A stretch of 64,000 nt of DNA. It comes from Halobacteriovorax sp. Its GTDB lineage: Bacteria; Bdellovibrionota; Bacteriovoracia; Bacteriovoracales; Bacteriovoracaceae. A model generated the notes under the pieces. It ran no database searches. It was not told where the DNA came from and worked only from the letters and a program-made list of their open reading frames with translations. Below, piece after piece: positions 25,835 to 33,687 of the stretch (positions are counted from its first letter, which is position 1; every line of letters begins with the position of its first letter). The position numbers and the translations under genes were made by a program. Location: positions 400,465 through 464,464 of the forward strand of contig PBIO01000011.1 in NCBI GenBank assembly GCA_002720865.1. The letters run 5' to 3'.

Positions 25835-26632
25835 TTAAATAGAATCAGCGACCTTATTAACTACATTTTGATCAAAATAATTAACTGCCATTCCTGCATC
25901 AACGACAATTCCCGTTGCATTGATCCCACTTGATCTAGGGCTTAATAGAAAGAGGGCCGTGTCCGCAGTTTCCTGAGTTTTTAGGGCCTGCTTTCTAAGA
26001 GTTAACTGTTCAGCAAAGATATAATTATTAATATAACCAGGAATTCCAGCGGAGGCGCTGGTTTTAAGAGGTCCCGAACAAACAGCATTTACTCTAATAG
26101 ATGAAAACTCACTTAATGACTTTGCTAAAAAATCCACACTAGCATCAAGGGCGGCCTTAATTGGTCCCATATAGCCATAACTCGTTGCCCTCGTATTTGA
26201 AATAGAGATTGTGACAATGCTGGCATCATTTTCAAAACAATCTTTCAGAGCGTTAGTTAAGGTCACAAGACTAAGGCAGCTAATATTTGTGGCCTGTAAA
26301 AAATCCGCTACTTTTGTTTCATGAAAAGGTTTGATTCCTTCTGAGTAATTGGCAAAAGCGATTGAATGAACAAATCCTGAAAGCCTAACTTCCTTTTTGA
26401 TCAACTCTGAGGCCATATCGGCAATAGAGTTTTCATCTTCTACATCACAAATATAAATATCAGAGTTTGGAAAAAGCTTGGCACATTTCTCTTTTGTTTC
26501 TTCATTTAAAACTGAGAAAATTAACTTAGCCCCATTTTCTTCGAGCCCTTTTGCTGTAAAATAAGCGACTGACTTTTTATTGGCCACACCTGTAATAAAG
26601 AATGTTTTTCCACTAACTTTTAAAAAATCCAC
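25835..26632 (-). CDS. FabI-like enoyl-ACP reductase of the ole/fab cluster
   Basis: This 265-residue SDR has the FabI layout: the nucleotide loop ITGVANKKSVAY (FabI-type GVxxxxSIA rather than TGxxxGIG), the block SIAFAN, and Tyr152-x6-Lys159 (YGYMGPIK), the spacing special to FabI, followed by RVNAVCSGPLKTSAS. Known reaction: NADH-dependent reduction of trans-2-enoyl-ACP. It starts with GTG directly after the FabZ-like stop, with AGAGG 5 bases upstream. It is the last gene of the unit. Its presence means chains can be fully reduced unless this step is skipped. It is probably a dedicated paralogue, but whether the genome has another fabI cannot be seen here. Confidence 0.85.
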   Translation of the reverse strand: MDFLKVSGKTFFITGVANKKSVAYFTAKGLEENGAKLIFSVLNEETKEKCAKLFPNSDIYICDVEDENSIADMASELIKKEVRLSGFVHSIAFANYSEGIKPFHETKVADFLQATNISCLSLVTLTNALKDCFENDASIVTISISNTRATSYGYMGPIKAALDASVDFLAKSLSEFSSIRVNAVCSGPLKTSASAGIPGYINNYIFAEQLTLRKQALKTQETADTALFLLSPRSSGINATGIVVDAGMAVNYFDQNVVNKVADSI

Positions 26633-27028
26633 CTAGACCTCTGCTACTTGAAATTTAATTTGTACAACTTTCTTTCCTGCTACTTCTATATGCCCTTTAC
26701 AGTAGACCGCATTAGCTAGCCTCTCTTCCATTTCAACTTTAATATCTAAGACGTCCCCAGGCTTAACCATTCCCTTGAACTTAGTATCGCGAATTCGAGT
26801 AACCACTCCAAGACCTTCACCACCGGAAAGAAGAGCAGCACCTGCTTGAAAACAGGCTTCACACATTAAAACTCCAGGCATTATGGGGTTCCCAGGAAAA
26901 TGCCCTCTAAAAAAATCCTCTTCACCGGTTAAGGTTTTTTGAGCGTGAATATGAGTATCCCCTTTTTCAATGACTCTATCGATAAATAAAAAAGGCTCTC
27001 TTTGAGGAATTAGGTCTTTAATATCCAT
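26633..27028 (-). CDS. FabZ/FabA-like 3-hydroxyacyl-ACP dehydratase of the ole/fab cluster
   Basis: This 131-residue hot-dog protein has the active-site block RGHFPGNPIMPGVLMCEACFQAG, with catalytic His43 and Glu57 in the FabZ positions. Known reaction: dehydration of 3-hydroxyacyl-ACP to trans-2-enoyl-ACP. The sequence after the active site (GVVTRIRDTKFKGMVKPGD) is typical of FabZ relatives in secondary-metabolite clusters as well. Its start codon overlaps the FabG-like stop by one base (TAATG), and the FabI-like gene follows without a gap. Confidence 0.85.
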   Translation of the reverse strand: MDIKDLIPQREPFLFIDRVIEKGDTHIHAQKTLTGEEDFFRGHFPGNPIMPGVLMCEACFQAGAALLSGGEGLGVVTRIRDTKFKGMVKPGDVLDIKVEMEERLANAVYCKGHIEVAGKKVVQIKFQVAEV

Positions 27029-27768
27029 TATAGTCCGCCTGCGACTTCAAGAGTTGTTCCTGTAATATAACTAGCTTCTTTGCTCGCTAAAAACATCACG
27101 GCATGGGCAACTTCAGAAGGTTTTCCAAATCGTTTTAGGGGGACAGTCTTTTTATATTCCTTAACTTGCTCTTCCGGTAGGTCATCAATAAGTTCAGTAT
27201 CGATAAACCCAGGACATACAGCATTTACCGTAATTCCCTTTTTACCTACTTCTTTAGAAAGAGTTTTTGTAATGGCCACTTGCCCCGCTTTTGAGGCCGC
27301 ATAGTTAGCCTGTCCTGCTAACCCTAAACTTCCACCAATTGAGCTCATATTAATAATTCTTCCATATTTATTACTCATAAAATGACGAATAATCCCACGG
27401 CTCATATAAAATGTTCCTCCAAGATTTACATCCATAACTCTCTTCCAATCTTCATCACTCATCATGGCCATCATCGAATCTTTTCGGATTCCAGAGTTAT
27501 TAACAAGAACTTCTATAGAGGGATATTTATCTTCTACCGTTTTATAAAAATCTTCCACGGCACTAGTATCTGTTACATCAAATTTATAAGTATCAAGTCT
27601 TTCGCCAAGATCCCCAAGCTCCTTTTTAAAGTCTTCAGCCGCTTGATCGTTACCAGCATAAGTAGCAATAACTGTAGCTCCTGCTTTTAAGAACTCTTGT
27701 GAAATTCCTCTTCCGATTCCCCTAGTTCCACCAGTTATAATCACTCTTTGATTTTCAAAATTCATCAT
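27028..27768 (-). CDS. FabG-like 3-ketoacyl-ACP reductase of the ole/fab cluster
   Basis: This 246-residue classical SDR has GGTRGIGRG (NADPH loop), NNSGIRKD, the catalytic Ser in INMSSIGG and YAASK (Tyr-x3-Lys), and ends in TGTTLEVAGG as FabG does. Known reaction: NADPH reduction of 3-ketoacyl-ACP. It lies between the second FAD oxidoreductase (9-base gap) and the FabZ-like gene. Two in-frame ATGs occur at the start, and either gives the same protein to within one residue. It is most likely dedicated to this pathway, as the FAS genes are interleaved with ole genes. Confidence 0.88.
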   Translation of the reverse strand: MMNFENQRVIITGGTRGIGRGISQEFLKAGATVIATYAGNDQAAEDFKKELGDLGERLDTYKFDVTDTSAVEDFYKTVEDKYPSIEVLVNNSGIRKDSMMAMMSDEDWKRVMDVNLGGTFYMSRGIIRHFMSNKYGRIINMSSIGGSLGLAGQANYAASKAGQVAITKTLSKEVGKKGITVNAVCPGFIDTELIDDLPEEQVKEYKKTVPLKRFGKPSEVAHAVMFLASKEASYITGTTLEVAGGL

Positions 27769-27777
27769 ATTATTTTC

Positions 27778-29205
27778 CTAGCTAATTTGGTCTAAATAGT
27801 TCTCAACCTCAAAAGATTGAATTACTCCGTAGTTCGCGGCTCCAAGCCATCCTGACATAATAATGCCCACACTTCCTGAATGAAAAAGTCCGTCTACTTC
27901 TTTATGAAGTTTCATTGATATATCGAGTCCTTCAAACTTAGTTCCAAAAGAAGAGCCTTTTTCATGATGAGTAAACTTCTTAATCGTAGTCGGAGTTGCC
28001 GCATCAATAAAGTCGATTTTTTCACGAACACCGGGAACCAATTTTTCTAAAGCACAAAGGGTATCTTCAATCATTTTTTCTTTTTCCGCCTCATATTCTT
28101 CTTCAGTTAAGTTACTCCAATCTTCAAAACGAGCATTTGTAGAAGCAACAACTGTATAGCGTCCATCATCTCTAGTTTTAGGATAATAAACTGAGAAAGT
28201 TCTCGAACTCGTGTTGATATCTAGAAGTTCATCGGTCTTAAACTCTGGAGCCTCTGAATAAAAGATAAGATCTCCTATCTCTGGTAGAGTTTCTCCCTCT
28301 TTAATTCCCATATATACCTGGCAGGAACTTGTATTAAGTCTAACTTCTTTAGCTTTTTCAATAAACTCTGGTTTAAAGTATTGCTCACCAGTCATCTTAA
28401 AGATGGTGCTCATAATATTTCCATTAGAAAGAACTGATTTAGCTTTGATCAATTTTCCTTTTAGCTCAACACCAACAGCTTTATTCCCTTCAGGTGTTTC
28501 CTCTACTACGATACGATCGACTTTCGATTGAAGTTTTATATCGACGCCATTTTTAAGAAGCTCTTCTTTCATCATCTGAATGACAAGATCGGTCCCCCCT
28601 TCAAAGGTAAATACACCCTTACTCATAAAGTTAGAAAATACGATTCCATAAGTAATTCCTGGGTCTTCTAGAGTTGAACCATTGGCATAAACAATAGGCT
28701 CTAATAAAAAACGGTGAACATCATTTCTGTCTGGAAAATAATGATTAAGAAGCTCTCCATTAGTCATCTTAGGAGCATCATAATAGTTCATATTCATGAG
28801 TTCATTGAAGAAAGTATCCACTTGTTCTTGTGGACATTTAAAATGGTCTGTTAACTTACTTTTAAAGTCCTCAACAGTGAAGTCTGATTGAAGCTCGTAC
28901 ATTGGGTTAACAAAGCGCACACCTTTAAGTTGAACTATTCGACTAGCAATATCTTTATTCCAGTACTTCTTACAAGTCTTAATCATCCCCACAGGAAAAC
29001 CGTGGAGTGAAACATCAAAAATATGGTTGCCTTTTGCTCTTTTAAACCAGGTAGCGAATCCACCAAGCTTATTATGTGCCTCTAGAAGTAATACTTTCCT
29101 TCCGTTCTTAGCCAATTTATTGGCGGCTGTTAGTCCTGCAAGACCTCCACCGATTATAATTGTTTCGTACTCGTCGTTAATTTCATCTTTCTTTTTAAAC
29201 AGCAT
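27778..29205 (-). CDS. CrtI/phytoene-desaturase-like FAD oxidoreductase (second in cluster)
   Basis: This 475-residue protein starts with the FAD dinucleotide motif IIIGGGLAGLTAANKLA, followed by EAHNKLGG, and ends with a C-terminal FAD-contacting block GLFHSGSVGIIMSGWLGA. This is the COG1233 layout (carotenoid desaturases, isomerases, retinol saturases). There are no carotenoid genes nearby. Instead it sits between oleD (no gap) and fabG-like (9 bases). I infer oxidation, isomerisation or saturation of an acyl chain made by the cluster. It is a paralogue of the 33687 gene (shared TIKKFTxH block). GAGG lies 7 bases before the ATG. Confidence 0.8.
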   Translation of the reverse strand: MLFKKKDEINDEYETIIIGGGLAGLTAANKLAKNGRKVLLLEAHNKLGGFATWFKRAKGNHIFDVSLHGFPVGMIKTCKKYWNKDIASRIVQLKGVRFVNPMYELQSDFTVEDFKSKLTDHFKCPQEQVDTFFNELMNMNYYDAPKMTNGELLNHYFPDRNDVHRFLLEPIVYANGSTLEDPGITYGIVFSNFMSKGVFTFEGGTDLVIQMMKEELLKNGVDIKLQSKVDRIVVEETPEGNKAVGVELKGKLIKAKSVLSNGNIMSTIFKMTGEQYFKPEFIEKAKEVRLNTSSCQVYMGIKEGETLPEIGDLIFYSEAPEFKTDELLDINTSSRTFSVYYPKTRDDGRYTVVASTNARFEDWSNLTEEEYEAEKEKMIEDTLCALEKLVPGVREKIDFIDAATPTTIKKFTHHEKGSSFGTKFEGLDISMKLHKEVDGLFHSGSVGIIMSGWLGAANYGVIQSFEVENYLDQIS

Positions 29206-30183
29206 CTATAACCTCACCGTTTCATCTAGGGCTTCTTTAATATGAACTTTAGGAATATAACCTAGATCATTCTCTGCATTTTTATGATTAAAATAATGTG
29301 AACATGATAATTGAAGAGCCATAAACCTAGTCATTGGTGGCTCTTTTTTAATACCAAGTAGACCGTAACCTTTCTCCATCAACCAGCCTATCCTATAAGC
29401 AGCGCCGTCAGAAATTTTGTCCGTTAATGGTTCTACCTTATGTCTAACCAAAATATCGTCTATAAACTCCCAAAGATTGACTGGCTTTTCCTGTCCAAGG
29501 AAATAGGCCTTTCCTGAAATATTAGAACCAGGCTCTAGTTTTTCGAAAGCACTTATATGAGCATCCACAGCATTTTTAACGTAAATAACATCTACTAAAT
29601 TATTTCCGTCGCCTACCCTTTTTAGTTTTCCTGTTCGAGCTCTTTCAACAATACGAGGAAAGATATGATGATCTCCAGGTCCAAAAATCAAATGAGGTCT
29701 AAGGGCGACTGTGGCAAGACTTTCATCATTGGCCTTTAATACTCTTTGCTCCGCTAGACCTTTTGTTTGAGCATAGTGAGAAATATACTCCTTAGGATAG
29801 TCTTGTTCCTCTCCAACACCGCATAGACTTTCTTTTCCAAAAACAACAGAAGGAGAGCTGGTATAGATTAGCTTTTTAATTCCATGCTTTTTACAAGCTT
29901 CGATAATATTTTGAGTCCCAATAACATTGGTCTTAAAATAATCGTCATACTTGCCCCAAATCCCGACTTTCGAGGCCACATGAAAAACGGCATCTATTCC
30001 CTGAAGTGAAGCCTCTACTGTTGCACTATCTGAGATGTCACCTTGAATTGTTTCAATTCCTATTTCCTTAAGATCAGGATAAGCGCTTCGGGAGAAGTTA
30101 ATCACCGTATGACCCTTTTGGATTAGGGCTTTGCTTAAGTGTCTTCCGAGGAAACCTCCAGCTCCAGTTACAAGTATCTTCAT
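29206..30183 (-). CDS. oleD: OleD-like 2-alkyl-3-ketoalkanoate reductase
   Basis: This 325-residue extended SDR has GAGGFLGRHL (nucleotide loop), FHVASKVGIWG, YTSSPSVVFG, and the catalytic Tyr137-x3-Lys141 (YAQTK). It belongs to the 3-beta-HSD-like family that contains OleD. Known reaction: NADPH reduction of the OleA product to a 2-alkyl-3-hydroxyalkanoic acid. Its ATG overlaps the oleC stop by 4 bases, with GAGGA 5 bases upstream. The FSRSAYPDL segment after strand 2 (Ser-Arg) fits NADPH preference. The family alone would not prove OleD; the oleA-B-C-D order does. Confidence 0.88.
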   Translation of the reverse strand: MKILVTGAGGFLGRHLSKALIQKGHTVINFSRSAYPDLKEIGIETIQGDISDSATVEASLQGIDAVFHVASKVGIWGKYDDYFKTNVIGTQNIIEACKKHGIKKLIYTSSPSVVFGKESLCGVGEEQDYPKEYISHYAQTKGLAEQRVLKANDESLATVALRPHLIFGPGDHHIFPRIVERARTGKLKRVGDGNNLVDVIYVKNAVDAHISAFEKLEPGSNISGKAYFLGQEKPVNLWEFIDDILVRHKVEPLTDKISDGAAYRIGWLMEKGYGLLGIKKEPPMTRFMALQLSCSHYFNHKNAENDLGYIPKVHIKEALDETVRL

Positions 30184-31793
30184 AGTCTTCCTCTTTGAAC
30201 TTCATCGCGTATTTTTAACCGATCAATCTTGATATTATGTCTAACATCAACGGGAAATTCTTTTTTATAAAAAACGTCTTTTATGTTCTTTGTATGCTCA
30301 TATTTATTGGCAAGTTCCACCAGTTCACTATTGAGCTTTTCTTTAGAAATCTTTTTTGATTCTTTATTTAGTTCAATCACTATTTTGGGGGATTGATTGA
30401 TTTCAACTAGGGCACTCCTCCTAACTGCAGGGTGATTATTAAAAATCGCCTCACAGGGGATTGTATACATAGGCCCTTCTTTAGTTTCTACTTTATGAGA
30501 TTTTCTCCCACAAAACCAAAGTCGCCCTTCATTGTCGAGATACCCCATATCTCCAATCCTATGCCAAATTTTATCTAGATCATAAATTTTAGCGGCGTTA
30601 GTTTCATGTTCAGAATTAAAATATGATCTTGTTACCACATCACCTTGTATGATAATTTCACCGACTTCATTGACTCCAAGCTCAGTGGCCTGCTTTAAAG
30701 TTGGGATGGGACCATCCACATATTTGATAATTTTAGCAGTGGTTCCAGGAACAGGCCTTCCAACACAGGTTCCCATCCCCTTCTCTGTTAATTCAGCTGT
30801 TTCCTCTAAAACTTCCTTACCTGAAATATTAGAGACAGGTAGAGATTCAGTTGCTCCATAAGGAGTATAAGTCGTTCCATTAGGTAGTATTTCTTTAAAC
30901 ATTCTATGAATTTCATTTCTAACTGGTGCCCCGAACATGACTAGGTACTTAACCGAAGGAAGAGTTATCTTATTCTCTTGGCAATAATTCCCAAGTCCTT
31001 CCCAAATAGCAGGACTCCCGGCCACGAAGCTCGCCTTAGTATCTAAAATATTTTTTACTAACTTAACTGGGTCTGCCTTAGAGGGTTTTGACGGGTCCAT
31101 ATCAGGAATAACAGAGGTCATTCCCATCGATAAAGTAAAAAGGCTAAAAAGTGGAAAGCCCGGTAAGTCGGTTTCCGTTTCATTCAGATTGAAAAGCTCT
31201 TTTAGTACTCTTGTTTGCTCATAAAATATTTTATGACTATAAATCACACCCTTAGGTCTTCCAGTCCCTCCGGAAGTAAAAAGGATTGCGGCCATCTCAT
31301 CTTCTTCAAGCTGTTCTGCTTCAAAAGTATTAGAAAAAGATTGAAGCTCCGAAAGTCTTCTCATTTTTCCCCAAGTCAACCCTTTGGTTGTGATCTTATG
31401 TTTAACAGACTTAAAAGCGTCCCTAAAAAAGAGACTTAAGAAATGGACTTCCGCTTCGGCCACAAGTCCCTCAGGAGCGACTTCTTTAATTGCCGAAAGC
31501 AAATTCTTCCTACCCATTCCGGGATCAATAAGAAGAGGAACCGCTCCTATTTTAAAAATAGCAAAGACAAGGGCATGAAATTCGAGAGATGGTCTAACAA
31601 ATAGTAAGACCTTTTGCCCTTTCTTAAATCCCGTATCAACTAGGCCATTAGCATAGCGATTTATTTTTTCTTCTAGGTCTTTAAAGTTAAGATCTTTGTA
31701 TTCGTACTCACCACCATTTAAAACAGGAAATCTAACCGCCGTCTTATTTGGAAGTTTACTAGAAATATTTGTTAAATTATCCGCTATATTCAT
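30180..31793 (-). CDS. oleC: OleC-like beta-lactone synthetase (AMP-ligase family)
   Basis: This 537-residue ANL-superfamily enzyme has the ATP loop LFTSGGTGRPKGVIYSH (about 171-187), YTPYGATES, and the C-terminal hinge block GDMGYLDNEGRLWFCGRKSH. The FCGRKSH form is the one I associate with OleC rather than acyl-CoA ligases. Known reaction: ATP-dependent closure of a 2-alkyl-3-hydroxyalkanoic acid to a beta-lactone. It overlaps oleB and oleD by 4 bases each. The length is normal. It is a cytosolic enzyme, reported elsewhere to assemble with OleB and OleD. Confidence 0.9.
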   Translation of the reverse strand: MNIADNLTNISSKLPNKTAVRFPVLNGGEYEYKDLNFKDLEEKINRYANGLVDTGFKKGQKVLLFVRPSLEFHALVFAIFKIGAVPLLIDPGMGRKNLLSAIKEVAPEGLVAEAEVHFLSLFFRDAFKSVKHKITTKGLTWGKMRRLSELQSFSNTFEAEQLEEDEMAAILFTSGGTGRPKGVIYSHKIFYEQTRVLKELFNLNETETDLPGFPLFSLFTLSMGMTSVIPDMDPSKPSKADPVKLVKNILDTKASFVAGSPAIWEGLGNYCQENKITLPSVKYLVMFGAPVRNEIHRMFKEILPNGTTYTPYGATESLPVSNISGKEVLEETAELTEKGMGTCVGRPVPGTTAKIIKYVDGPIPTLKQATELGVNEVGEIIIQGDVVTRSYFNSEHETNAAKIYDLDKIWHRIGDMGYLDNEGRLWFCGRKSHKVETKEGPMYTIPCEAIFNNHPAVRRSALVEINQSPKIVIELNKESKKISKEKLNSELVELANKYEHTKNIKDVFYKKEFPVDVRHNIKIDRLKIRDEVQRGRL

Positions 31794-32662
31794 ATAAAAG
31801 ATCTCATTTCATTAATCAGGTCTTTGCCCGCATCTTCAATGACATAATGACCTGCCTCTTCAAACACTTTATATTTGGCATCAGGGTAGATTCCCTTCCA
31901 GCGATTTAAAAAATAGTCGTTAAAGCAAAAATCTTTTCTGCCCCAAAGGACAAGCTTTGGACAAGTGAGTTCGGACAACTTGTTCTCAATATTTTCCAGA
32001 GTTTTCCAGCTCCTATGACTTCTCTTCATTGGAATATCAGTAACAAATTTAGCAGTGGCAATTCTATTTTTATAATTATTGTAAGGAAGCAAGTAACCTT
32101 TCTTCACATTCTTACTTAAAGGCTTTTCTACCGCCATATGTGTCGCCGGACCGGCGAAAGCATTAAAGCTTCTTATCACCGCTTCACCAAGGATTGGAGT
32201 ACGGCAAATATTTATTTGAGGTGGAATATAGTCGCAGGTATAAGCGGCAGTATTTAAAATAACAATCTTTTTAATCAAGTCGGGATGTCTCGTGGCCAAA
32301 CCAAAGCCTATGGCCCCACCCCAATCATGTACAACTAAAGTTATATCTTTAAGTTTAAGATGTTCAACTAAGCTCTCGATATTTGAGATATGGTTTTCAA
32401 GCATATACTCAAAATTTTGCGGTTTATCCGAAAAGCCACAACCTATATGATCAGGAGCGATGACTCTATTTGTATTAGAGAATTCTTTAATCAGGTCTCT
32501 ATAGTAAAAAGACCATGTAGGATTTCCATGAACCATCAATATGGGATCGGCATTTTTTTGCCCTTCATCCACAAAATGAAGTTGATTTTTATGACCGTCA
32601 TTTTCGACAGTTAGAAAATGACTTTCAAACGGATATAATTCTTTTAACCATGCAGGTTTCAC
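31790..32662 (-). CDS. oleB: OleB-like beta-lactone decarboxylase (haloalkane-dehalogenase fold)
   Basis: This alpha/beta-hydrolase of about 290 residues has the dehalogenase-type oxyanion block MVHGNPTWSFYYRDL, an aspartate nucleophile in VVHDWGGAIG (about residue 114), an acid in LWGRKDFCF and the histidine in EAGHYVIED. Known reaction: OleB uses an Asp nucleophile to decarboxylate beta-lactones to cis-alkenes. Haloalkane dehalogenase is the alternative, but the ole context settles it. Two GTG codons (32665, 32662) are possible starts; the second has GGAG at 7 bases and is preferred. It overlaps the oleA stop. Confidence 0.88.
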   Translation of the reverse strand: MKPAWLKELYPFESHFLTVENDGHKNQLHFVDEGQKNADPILMVHGNPTWSFYYRDLIKEFSNTNRVIAPDHIGCGFSDKPQNFEYMLENHISNIESLVEHLKLKDITLVVHDWGGAIGFGLATRHPDLIKKIVILNTAAYTCDYIPPQINICRTPILGEAVIRSFNAFAGPATHMAVEKPLSKNVKKGYLLPYNNYKNRIATAKFVTDIPMKRSHRSWKTLENIENKLSELTCPKLVLWGRKDFCFNDYFLNRWKGIYPDAKYKVFEEAGHYVIEDAGKDLINEMRSFI

Positions 32663-33687
32663 CACTCAACTCCTAACATTATGGAATTCAGACCCGAGCC
32701 TATTCCAAGTAAGGCCACCTTACTTCCTTTTTCAATCTTCATCTCATGATTTAGTAAATCGAGGGTGACCGGTAGGGCCGCGGAGCCCGTATTCCCTAAG
32801 AAGGGATAAGTTTTAAAAGTCTGTTTATTTTCTAAGCCAAGCGTTTCCATAGTTAGAGCTTCATGGGCCTTTCCTACCTGATGACCAATGGCCCAATCAA
32901 TATCTGAGTTTTCCCATGCAAGCTCTGCTTTAGTTCTTTCCCAAGTTTCCTTAGCCAGAACAACGCCCTTTTTCATCAGCTCTTCTGAATCAGTTTCCAT
33001 CATGAGGGCCTGAGTATCACCTCCACCCTGACAAAGAACATTGGCCGAAGTATCGGCCATAGAGACTCCGCCTACTAGCTTATGACCACTAGCTAAGTCT
33101 TTATGGGAGAGCGTATAAGCAACAGCCGCTGATCCAATTGTTAAGTTAGCTATGTATTTTTTAATATTCTTTCGATTTATAGAATCGTCTTTAAGTAGTG
33201 TTTCAATAGTTTGAAATAAAAGTGGCCCACCGTTTTCACCGCTAACAATAAGAGCATGCTTAATAGCGCCGCTTTCAATCAAGTTAGCCGCCATAACCAT
33301 GGAGCTCATGACCCCAAGACAAGCATTTGATAAGTCAAAAAGCATGGCTTCTGGTTTTAGTCCAAGGTCGCAGTGAACTACTGAAGCTGTTGAAGGCTCT
33401 AAGAAGTCTCTACAAACACTTGCGTGAATGACTAGGTCAATATCTTCTTTTTTAAGCTTTCCACTATCAAACAAATTATTCGCTGCTTTTGTTGAAAGTG
33501 CCGACGGTCTCGTTCCTGGTTCCCAATAACGGCGCTCAGTAATTCCCGTCATCAGCTCTAAGCGTCCCTCGGGCAATCTTAGTTTTTTGTATAGTGGTGC
33601 GAGTCTTTTTTCAATTTCGTCAGAGCTCATGACCTTTTCAGGAAGATAATGAGCAAAATCAGAGATAACTACATTATTAAATTTCAT
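32659..33687 (-). CDS. oleA: OleA-like head-to-head condensing thiolase
   Basis: From the ATG at 33687 the protein has 342 residues with thiolase-fold catalytic residues Cys123 (SNACLG), His269 (IGHQVG) and Asn299 (LGNTGS). Glu97 in LEPSTA lies 26 residues before the Cys, the same spacing as the Glu117/Cys143 pair reported for Xanthomonas OleA; this Glu distinguishes OleA from FabH. Known reaction: non-decarboxylative Claisen condensation of two acyl thioesters to a 2-alkyl-3-ketoacid. The in-frame TTG at 33717 has no ribosome site, while the ATG overlaps the upstream stop (TAATG) behind GGGAG, so I use the ATG. Confidence 0.9.
   Translation of the reverse strand: MKFNNVVISDFAHYLPEKVMSSDEIEKRLAPLYKKLRLPEGRLELMTGITERRYWEPGTRPSALSTKAANNLFDSGKLKKEDIDLVIHASVCRDFLEPSTASVVHCDLGLKPEAMLFDLSNACLGVMSSMVMAANLIESGAIKHALIVSGENGGPLLFQTIETLLKDDSINRKNIKKYIANLTIGSAAVAYTLSHKDLASGHKLVGGVSMADTSANVLCQGGGDTQALMMETDSEELMKKGVVLAKETWERTKAELAWENSDIDWAIGHQVGKAHEALTMETLGLENKQTFKTYPFLGNTGSAALPVTLDLLNHEMKIEKGSKVALLGIGSGLNSIMLGVEW

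Noticed and set aside
31790..32662. Haloalkane dehalogenase
   Set aside because: The fold and Asp nucleophile fit, but the position between oleA and oleC makes OleB the better call.
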